Assembly (NCBI RefSeq): GCF_014873145.1
Contig: NZ_JADBEK010000001.1
Coordinates: forward strand, 5,828,001-5,892,000
Reading direction: 5' to 3'
From: Nonomuraea angiospora
GTDB lineage: Bacteria; Actinomycetota; Actinomycetes; Streptosporangiales; Streptosporangiaceae
Length of the DNA: 64,000 nucleotides
Part shown: piece after piece, positions 58,095-64,000 of the stretch
How positions within the stretch are numbered: position 1 is the stretch's first letter
Layout of the letters: every line of letters begins with the position of its first letter
The notes under the pieces: generated by a model
The model's input: only the letters and a program-made list of their open reading frames with translations
Databases searched by the model: none
What the model was told of the DNA's origin: nothing
Position numbers and translations under genes: made by a program

Positions 58095-59018
58095 ATGAAC
58101 ATCGCACTCGGCACGATTCCGTTCGGCACGACCGTCGACCTGCGGGACACTTTCGCCATCCTGGACCGCTTCCACGAGGCCGGCGGCACGATGCTCGACA
58201 CGGCCAACAACTACCCGTTCTGGGTGGAGGGCCGGTCGGGCGACGAGAGCGAGCTGGCCATCGGCGCGTGGCTGGCCGCTCGCGGCAACCGCGATGAGGT
58301 CTTCATCAGCACGAAGGGCGGCGCCCGCCCCACGGTCCCCGGCGACACCACCCTGGCCTCCGCCGAGGGCCTGTCCGCCCCCGCCATCGCCAAGGCTGCC
58401 GAGGGCAGCCTGCGGCGCCTCGGCACGGACCACATCGACCTGTACTGGTCGCACATCGAAGACCGGTCCGTCCCGCTGGAGGAGACCCTGGGGGCGCTGA
58501 ACGAGCTCGCCCAGGCAGGCAAGATCCGCAGCGCGGGGGCGAGCAACATCGCGACCTGGCGCCTCGAACGGGCCAGGAACCTCTCGGCCGCCCACGGCTG
58601 GATCCCCTACACCTACCTCCAGCTCCGCCACACCTACCTGCGACCGCGCCCGCTCACCAAGCTGGCGGAGTCCGGGCACAGGCTGGCCACGGACGAAACC
58701 CTCGACTACCTGGCCGCCGAGCCTGACGTGACGCTGTGGGCGTACAACACGCTGATGTTCGGCAGCTACACGCGCCCTGACCGGCCCATCCCCGAGATCT
58801 ACGACCACCCGGGGACCGCGCGGCGGCTCGCGGTGCTGCGGGAGGTCGCGGACGAGCTGGGCGCCACGGCCAACCAGGTGGTGCTGGCATGGCTGCTGGC
58901 CGACGGCGTGGTCCCGATCGTGGGCGTCTCTACGCAGGCCCAGCTGGAGGAGGCCATCGCCGCCGCCGACCTCAAGCTCGACCCCGACCTCCGCACCCGA
59001 CTCGACACCACCACCTGA
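58095..59018 (+). CDS. Aldo/keto reductase
   Basis: 307 residues of the NADPH-dependent aldo/keto reductase TIM-barrel family. LDTANNYPFW holds the catalytic aspartate/tyrosine pair, EVFISTKGG the lysine, DLYWSHIEDR the histidine, and AGASNIATW and the late VVPIVGVSTQAQLEE the cofactor region. It starts within a few bases of the predicted MerR-type transcription start, so the message may be leaderless. Its substrate, likely an aldehyde or a related inducer of the MerR protein, is unknown. Confidence 0.93.
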   Translation: MNIALGTIPFGTTVDLRDTFAILDRFHEAGGTMLDTANNYPFWVEGRSGDESELAIGAWLAARGNRDEVFISTKGGARPTVPGDTTLASAEGLSAPAIAKAAEGSLRRLGTDHIDLYWSHIEDRSVPLEETLGALNELAQAGKIRSAGASNIATWRLERARNLSAAHGWIPYTYLQLRHTYLRPRPLTKLAESGHRLATDETLDYLAAEPDVTLWAYNTLMFGSYTRPDRPIPEIYDHPGTARRLAVLREVADELGATANQVVLAWLLADGVVPIVGVSTQAQLEEAIAAADLKLDPDLRTRLDTTT

Positions 59019-59035
59019 CCCGGTCCCCCTTCCGC

Positions 59036-59172
59036 CGCCCCACCGCACCGAGCTGAGCGCCGCGCGCATTGCGCCGACCACCACCGCACCGGTGAAGCGC
59101 CGTCCACATTGCGCCCGACCACCACTGCACCAGTGAAGCGCCGTGCACATTGCGCCGCCCTCCACCGCACCA
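59036..59172. repeat. Tandem repeat, ~40-bp unit, about 3.5 copies
   Basis: Units carry ATTGCGCC followed by a CACCGCACC... GAAGCGCCG segment; ATTGCGCC recurs at 59068, 59108 and 59149 (40- and 41-base steps). The first copy is diverged. It is non-coding and lies just after the aldo/keto reductase gene. Confidence 0.8.
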
Positions 59173-59323
59173 CACCCCGCCGACCCGGCGCCAGAAGGGC
59201 GGGGCTCGCGCCTTGCGGCCTGGCAGCAGGCGGCACGCTCGCGGGCGGCCCAATGGCGGGGCGGCGTCGCAGCGGGCCGCGTGGTGGCGGGCGGTGTGGT
59301 GGCCTTCGTCGCAGCCGGAGGGG

Positions 59324-59381
59324 CGGGGGTGCCTTGGGGGCGGGGGTGCCTTGGGGGTGGGGGTGCCTTGGGGGTGGGGGG
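59324..59381. repeat. G-rich 17-bp tandem repeat (quadruplex-prone)
   Basis: Three exact-length copies of a 17-base unit, (C/T)GGGGGTGCCTTGGGGG, at 59324, 59341 and 59358, plus a partial fourth. Each holds two runs of five G, so six or more G-runs lie in 58 bases. It lies 33 bases beyond the end of the TetR gene, in the same repeat-rich gap as the 40-bp repeats. Confidence 0.8.
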
Positions 59382-59414
59382 CGTCAGGGAGAGGGGTGGG
59401 TGAGCGGGAGTCGG

Positions 59415-60053
59415 TCAGGCGAGGTGGTCGGACAGGTAGCGGCGGACGAGGTGTTTGCATTCGGCGATCAGCAGCGCATCGCCGCACCGATCCAGGCGGA
59501 ACGCCAGCTTGAGCACCGCGTCCGTCGCCTCCACCGCCACCAGCAGCGCGCGATCCAGCCCCGGCCCCACGGGTGCGTCCAGGAGTTCGAGGGTGAGGGC
59601 GCGCAGCCGGTCGGCCACCACCATGTTGTTCTCCTGGGTGCCGTCCAGCGCCATCTTGCTCCCGCCGACCGCCGGGCCGCCGGGGGCGAGGAGGACCTCG
59701 CCGAAGTCCAGCACCCCGAACCCCGGCGTGGTGCGCTTCATGGCGACGAACTCGTCGATGGCCAGGTCGACCAGGTCCGTCCAGTGTCCGAGGTCGGCCT
59801 GGGGGATGCGGTCGATGACCCGGGAGAGGAACGCCTCGAGGTTGCGCCGTGCCAGCGCCCGCACCAACCCCTGCTTGTCGTGGAAGAACTGGTAGAAGGT
59901 GCCGATCGGGACTTCGGCGCGGCGGGCGACCTCTTTGGTGGTCATCGCCTCGTAGCCGACCTCATCGAGAAGGAGCGCGCACTCGTCGAGCATCCGCTCC
60001 ACCCGCTCCACGCTCCGGCGCTGGGCGGGACGGCGGCGCAAGGTACTCGTCAT
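59415..60053 (-). CDS. TetR-family transcriptional regulator
   Basis: 212 residues. The N-terminal helix-turn-helix MTTKEVARRAEVPIGTFYQF is followed by the typical FHDKQGLVRALARR helix and an all-helical ligand domain. The ATG with AGGATGGGG upstream is chosen; in-frame starts farther upstream read through the GH1 promoter region. It is divergent from the beta-glucosidase, with 57 bases between, so it may repress that gene. The ligand is unknown. Confidence 0.9.
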   Translation of the reverse strand: MTSTLRRRPAQRRSVERVERMLDECALLLDEVGYEAMTTKEVARRAEVPIGTFYQFFHDKQGLVRALARRNLEAFLSRVIDRIPQADLGHWTDLVDLAIDEFVAMKRTTPGFGVLDFGEVLLAPGGPAVGGSKMALDGTQENNMVVADRLRALTLELLDAPVGPGLDRALLVAVEATDAVLKLAFRLDRCGDALLIAECKHLVRRYLSDHLA

Positions 60054-60110
60054 GACCCCATCCTGACCTATTACTGACATTAAAGTTCCCATAGACGAAA
60101 GGAGCCCGGG

Positions 60111-61406
60111 ATGTTCCTGTGGGGGACGGCCACTGCGGCGTACCAGATCGAGGGCGCGGTCAAGGAGGACGGCAGGGGCGTCTCCATCTGGGACACCTTC
60201 GCCCACGAGCCGGGCCGCACCAGGGACGGGCATACCGGGGACGTGGCATGCGACCACTTTCACCGGTGGCGTGAGGACGTCGAGCTCATGTCCGGGCTCG
60301 GGGTGAACGCCTACCGCTTCTCCATAGCCTGGCCGCGCGTGCAGCCGCAGGGGGACGGCGAGGTCAACGTGGCAGGGCTCGACTTCTACGAGCGGCTGGT
60401 GGACGCGCTGCTGGAGAAGGGCATCCAGCCGGTGCCGACGCTGTTCCACTGGGATCTGCCGCAGGCGCTACAAGATCGCGGCGGCTGGATTAATCGCGAT
60501 ATTGCGGGAAATTTCGCCGAGTACGCCGCCACCGTCGCCGCCCGCCTGGCCGATCGCGTCCCCCTCTGGATCACCCTGAACGAGCCGTTCGTCCACATGG
60601 CCTACGGCTACGCCATGGGCATCCACGCGCCGGGCCAGGCCCTCCTCACCGACGCGCTCCCCGCCGCCCACCACCAGCTCCTGGCCCACGGCCTGGCCAC
60701 GCAGGCCCTACGGGCGGCCGGAGCCCGCCAGGTGGCCATCACGAACAACTGCACCCCGGTCTGGCCCGCGTCCCAGGAGGAAGCCGACCTGAAGGCGGCG
60801 GAGGCCTACGACATCCTCCACAACCGCCTCTTCAACGACCCCATACTTCTCGGCAAATATCCGGACCTGTCGGCGTACACCAAGACTGTCGACTTCGTCC
60901 GGGACGGCGACCTCGACGTCATCGCCACCCCGCTGGACGGCCTGGGCATCAACTACTACAACCCCACCCGCATCGCCGCCCCCACCGACGACGGCCTCCC
61001 CTTCGCGGACGCGGGCGTCACCGGCTATCCCACCACCGCGTTCGGCTGGCCGGTCGTCCCCGACGGCCTGCGCGAGCTCCTGACCGGCCTCAAGTCCAGG
61101 TACGGCAGCGCGCTCCCGCCCATCCACATCACCGAGAACGGCTGCTCGACCGACGACACGCTGGAGGACCACTCCCGCATCGAGTTCCTGGAGGGCCACA
61201 TCGCGGCGATGCGCCGGGCCATGGACGAGGGCGTGGACGTCCGGGGTTACTTCGTCTGGTCCCTGCTGGACAACTTCGAGTGGGCCGAGGGCTACCACCA
61301 GCGCTTCGGGCTCGTACACGTGGACTTCGAGACGCAGCGCCGCACCCCGAAGGCCTCCTACCGCTGGCTGCGGGAGCACCTGCGGGCTCAGAACACCGAC
61401 ACGTGA
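60111..61406 (+). CDS. Beta-glucosidase, glycoside hydrolase family 1
   Basis: 431 residues of a cytoplasmic GH1 enzyme; no signal peptide. It begins FLWGTATAAYQIEG, with the acid/base glutamate in TLNEPFV and the nucleophile in HITENGCS, followed by FVWSLLDNFEWAEGY. It should cleave beta-linked disaccharides such as cellobiose after import. AAAGGAG precedes the ATG. The sugar importer 8 kb upstream is a possible supplier, but this is only an inference. Its 3' end overlaps the convergent gene by 19 bases. Confidence 0.96.
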   Translation: MFLWGTATAAYQIEGAVKEDGRGVSIWDTFAHEPGRTRDGHTGDVACDHFHRWREDVELMSGLGVNAYRFSIAWPRVQPQGDGEVNVAGLDFYERLVDALLEKGIQPVPTLFHWDLPQALQDRGGWINRDIAGNFAEYAATVAARLADRVPLWITLNEPFVHMAYGYAMGIHAPGQALLTDALPAAHHQLLAHGLATQALRAAGARQVAITNNCTPVWPASQEEADLKAAEAYDILHNRLFNDPILLGKYPDLSAYTKTVDFVRDGDLDVIATPLDGLGINYYNPTRIAAPTDDGLPFADAGVTGYPTTAFGWPVVPDGLRELLTGLKSRYGSALPPIHITENGCSTDDTLEDHSRIEFLEGHIAAMRRAMDEGVDVRGYFVWSLLDNFEWAEGYHQRFGLVHVDFETQRRTPKASYRWLREHLRAQNTDT

Positions 61407-62284
61407 ACGTGGTCGTAGTGGTTGGCCGTGACCCCGCCGCGGTCCGACATCGGGTCCCAGCCGCCGCCTGACCGGATGTCGTAGTAGCGCTGCTTCCAGA
61501 TGATGTACATGACGCCGATCCGGGCGCCGTTCTTGATCAGGTAGTCGGCCAGGGCGTCGCCGCGGGCCTCGTCGGACCCGCTGGCCATGGTGCCGCCACG
61601 CGACATCATGAAGTCGCAGGCCCGGCCCTTGCCGTGCTCGCCGGGGTCGCCGGGGCGCAGGCAGCCCACGCCGTACTTCATAGGGAAGTTCCGCATGATG
61701 TCGGCCCGCACGTCGATCATGCGCTGGGTCAGGCCCTCGGCGCCGCCGGGCTGCTGGAAGCCGTACTTGGCGAGCAGCTTGTCGATCTCGCGCTGCTTGC
61801 TCTGGAGGTTCTTGATCTCCTTGCGCAGCTTCTCGATCCTGTCGTTGGCGGCGATCTTCGCCTGTTTGGACTTGTCGATCAGCTTCTGGACGCTCTGGAC
61901 GCGCCTGGTGCGCTCGTCGGCCATGTAGGTCATGTTGGCCGCCTGGCCCAGCATCATGGTCGGGTCGACGTTGGGGGTGAGGAGCTGGAAGGTGTCGAGG
62001 GGGCCCACCATGTACGCGGTCTGCGCGATGCCCGCCACGTCCGCCTGCGCCTGCCTCAGCTGGGCCAGAAGGGTGCTGGAAGTGGTGGTCGCCCGTTTCA
62101 CCTGGAGCTTGATCTCCTCCAGGCTCTGGATCTGGCCGCGGTAGCGCTTTTCGAGCAGCTCGGCCTGTTTGGTGAGTTTCCGCAGGTCACCAGGGCTGGG
62201 GTCGGCCACGGCAGGGGATGACACGGGAAGGCCGAGCAGCCCGGCGAGGACGGCGACAAGAACGGCGATCCGCCCGGTTCTCAC
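61388..62284 (-). CDS. Secreted coiled-coil protein with a C-terminal ARB_07466-like domain
   Basis: 298 residues. Signal peptide (IAVLVAVLAGLLGLPVSS), then two long coiled-coil segments (residues about 35-85 and 125-170; e.g. KLIDKSKQAKIAANDRIEKL) and a C-terminal domain with GRACDFMMSRGG, a run of catalytic-looking residues and the end TANHYDHVHVSVF, the two-histidine pattern of this domain. Similar proteins act in cell-wall turnover or resuscitation; the activity itself is not proven. The GTG start has GGGGAGGGGG upstream. Single gene with its own promoter. Confidence 0.87.
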   Translation of the reverse strand: MRTGRIAVLVAVLAGLLGLPVSSPAVADPSPGDLRKLTKQAELLEKRYRGQIQSLEEIKLQVKRATTTSSTLLAQLRQAQADVAGIAQTAYMVGPLDTFQLLTPNVDPTMMLGQAANMTYMADERTRRVQSVQKLIDKSKQAKIAANDRIEKLRKEIKNLQSKQREIDKLLAKYGFQQPGGAEGLTQRMIDVRADIMRNFPMKYGVGCLRPGDPGEHGKGRACDFMMSRGGTMASGSDEARGDALADYLIKNGARIGVMYIIWKQRYYDIRSGGGWDPMSDRGGVTANHYDHVHVSVF

Positions 62285-62315
62285 ACCCGCCCCCTCCCCT
62301 CATAGACGGTCCGAA

Positions 62316-62345
62316 ACTATAGAAGATGATCTTGATTCCTGTCAC
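62316..62345 (-). promoter_or_regulatory. Sigma-70-like promoter of the coiled-coil protein gene
   Basis: On the minus strand GTGACA, an 18-base spacer, then TATAGT. It ends about 31 bases before the GTG start, leaving room for the GGGGAGGGGG ribosome site. Unusually AT-rich for this window. Confidence 0.6.
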
Positions 62346-62486
62346 CCGAACGGCCGAACTGCCGCACCATTGGTGACATTTATGGTGATTTGTCCGAATT
62401 AAGAAGGATCTAAAGATTGGGCCTTGTATAGATCGCTCCAACGGTCTGAGATGGCGATCGAACTCGTCTCTGCGAAGGGGCAGATC

Positions 62487-64000
62487 GTGTCTCGAACCTT
62501 GACCATCGCCACCGCCGTCATCCTCGGCTTAGGCACCTCCATCGTGGCCACGACCGCGCAGGCGTCCGTGGACCCGCTACCACCCCGCGACCGCATCGAG
62601 CTCTACCAGCTCGACAGCGCCCCGGGCACCGCGCAGACACTCAGGGAAAAAGGCTTCGACGTCGTCCAGCAGCAGAACAAGGGCGACCAGGAACACATCG
62701 AACTCACCGCCGCGCAGACCGATCTCGACGCGCTGCGCAAGCTCGGCCACAAACCCGAGCCCGTACGCAACCCCCAGGGCCAGACCCAGCTCGAGGCCGC
62801 CAAGGCACAGGCGGCCTCCGGCTACACCGTGTGGAAGTCCTATTCGGAGACGGGCGGCATCGCCGACCAGCTCAAGGCCATCGCCGGCGCCAACAAGGAC
62901 ATCGTCAAGCTCCAGTCCATCGGCAAGTCGCTGAAGGGCCAGGACATCCTGGCCGTCAAGGTCACCACGGGCGCCCGGCTGCTGCCCGACGGCCTCAAGC
63001 CCTCGACGCTCTACTCCGCCACCCAGCACGCCCGCGAGTGGATCGCCACCGAGGTGGACATGCGGCTGCTGAAGTACGTGATCGCGAACAAGGCCGCGCT
63101 GAAGGACCTGCTCAACAAGACCGAGCTGTGGTTCGTGCCGGTGGCCAACCCCGACGGGTACGACTTCACCTTCACCGAGGGCAACCGCCTGTGGCGCAAG
63201 AACCTGCGTGACGTCGACGGCGACGGCAAGATCACGATCGGCGACGGCGTCGACCCGAACCGGAACTTCCCGACGAACTTCCACTACGACGAGGAAGGCT
63301 CGTCGAGTATCCCGAGCAGCGACACCTACCGCGGCGCGGGCCCGGCCAGCGAGCCGGAGACCAGGGCCATGGACGGCCTGCTCAGGCGCATCGGGTTCGA
63401 GATGCAGCTCAACTACCACTCCTACGGCCCGCTGCTGCTCTACCCGAGCGGCTTCCAGATCGCCACGGAGACGGCCGACAACCCGATCTACGAGGCCATC
63501 ACCGGCAACGACGCCAAACCGGCCGTCCCCGGCTTCGACCCCGACCTCGGGGCCGAGCTGTACACCACGAACGGCGACACCAACGACCATGCCCACCGCC
63601 AGTACGGCACGCTGTCGTGGACGCCGGAGCTGGACGAGGGGTGCGACGGCTGCGGGTTCGTCTTCCCCGACGACGAGGCGCTGGTGCAGGGCGAGTTCGA
63701 GAAGAACCTGCCGTTCGCGCTCGACGTGGCCAAGTCGGCGGTCAACCCCGTCGAGCCGGTCAACCACCTGGGCAACACGACCCCGGACTTCGAGATCGAC
63801 CCGTTCGAGGTCAGCTACGGCAAGGACCAGGTCGTCCAGGTCAACGCCAAGCGCAAGCTCGGCCCGGTCTTCCTGAACTACCAGGTCAACGGCGGCCGTA
63901 CCAAGACCGTCCTGACGGGCGAGTGGAAGGGCGGCGAGCGGTACGGCAGCGGCTACAACCGCTACTACCACCGCCTGCGCGGCAAGATCACCGGCACCAG
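62487..64000 (+). CDS. Secreted M14 zinc carboxypeptidase (cut by window edge)
   Basis: At least 504 residues; the gene continues beyond the right edge. Signal peptide (LTIATAVILGLGTSI, cleavage likely after TAQA), a short pro-region, then the M14 carboxypeptidase domain. Zinc ligands: the QHAREWIATE histidine and glutamate, and the NYHSYGPLLLYP histidine; the catalytic glutamate is in SWTPELDEG. NPDGYDFTFT and VDPNRNFP are typical. After the catalytic domain an Ig-like or substrate-binding tail begins. The GTG is preceded by AAGGGG; an in-frame ATG 12 codons upstream is an alternative. The signal peptide holds one TTA codon (62529-62531). Confidence 0.93.
   Translation, partial: MSRTLTIATAVILGLGTSIVATTAQASVDPLPPRDRIELYQLDSAPGTAQTLREKGFDVVQQQNKGDQEHIELTAAQTDLDALRKLGHKPEPVRNPQGQTQLEAAKAQAASGYTVWKSYSETGGIADQLKAIAGANKDIVKLQSIGKSLKGQDILAVKVTTGARLLPDGLKPSTLYSATQHAREWIATEVDMRLLKYVIANKAALKDLLNKTELWFVPVANPDGYDFTFTEGNRLWRKNLRDVDGDGKITIGDGVDPNRNFPTNFHYDEEGSSSIPSSDTYRGAGPASEPETRAMDGLLRRIGFEMQLNYHSYGPLLLYPSGFQIATETADNPIYEAITGNDAKPAVPGFDPDLGAELYTTNGDTNDHAHRQYGTLSWTPELDEGCDGCGFVFPDDEALVQGEFEKNLPFALDVAKSAVNPVEPVNHLGNTTPDFEIDPFEVSYGKDQVVQVNAKRKLGPVFLNYQVNGGRTKTVLTGEWKGGERYGSGYNRYYHRLRGKITGT

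Noticed and set aside
59036..59172. CRISPR array
   Set aside because: Adjacent copies without unique spacers of equal length and no cas genes; a plain tandem repeat.
62285..62450. c-di-AMP (ydaO-type) riboswitch before the coiled-coil or carboxypeptidase gene
   Set aside because: No matching conserved stems found in the short leaders; only a promoter on the minus strand is supportable.

Overview
The window is high-GC actinomycete DNA. It has GTG and TTG starts, start/stop overlaps inside operons, LacI/SorC/TetR/MerR/LuxR regulators, an IdeR/DmdR-type iron box, and a large modular type I polyketide synthase (PKS). The gene mix and protein style suggest Streptosporangiales (Nonomuraea-like). 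That is an inference from style; no phylogeny was possible.

Region 1 (1-28.8 kb) is one edge of a modular PKS cluster. On the minus strand a type II thioesterase is followed by a 8480-residue PKS with five KS-AT-DH-KR-ACP modules, then by the start of another PKS protein that runs off the left edge. Matching docking-type ends suggest the giant protein passes its chain to that next protein. It carries no loading module, so the assembly line starts elsewhere. Five consecutive DH-KR modules predict a conjugated polyene stretch of up to five double bonds. The AT motifs predict malonyl units in modules 1, 2, 3 and 5 and methylmalonyl in module 4. Divergently transcribed are a luciferase-like monooxygenase and a flavin reductase that look like a tailoring pair. 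A terminator and a tRNA-Lys(CTT) mark the likely cluster edge.

Region 2 (28.9-34.4 kb) holds generally housekeeping or poorly known genes: nucleoside hydrolase, OsmC-like protein, a membrane protein with a ferric-reductase-like tail followed by ApbE, a small conserved protein, a holin-like membrane protein, and a histidine-ammonia-lyase homologue that lacks the Ala-Ser-Gly triad of its family.

Region 3 (34.5-53.2 kb) is a carbon-source and transport block. A LacI regulator faces an amidohydrolase/cysteine-dioxygenase-like pair across three 13-bp operator repeats. A siderophore-reductase-like gene sits under an iron box. A second LacI regulator faces an MFS exporter. A SorC-type regulator precedes a seven-gene, translationally coupled operon: ribose/xylose-type ABC importer, two FGGY kinases, histidine phosphatase and 2-hydroxyacid dehydrogenase. 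Convergent to it is a second sugar ABC importer without its own ATPase, headed by a perfect LacI-type palindrome. A truncated AMP-ligase-like gene follows.

Region 4 (53.5-64 kb) contains a large ATPase-LuxR regulator, a class B penicillin-binding protein with a lost KTG motif, a MerR/aldo-keto reductase pair with mirrored promoters, a repeat-rich gap (40-bp and G-rich 17-bp tandem repeats), a TetR regulator facing a GH1 beta-glucosidase, a secreted coiled-coil protein, and the first part of a secreted zinc carboxypeptidase cut by the right edge.

The parts most likely to be undescribed are the seven-gene kinase/phosphatase operon with its shared SorC operators, the amidohydrolase/dioxygenase pair with its triple operator, and the product of the five-module PKS.
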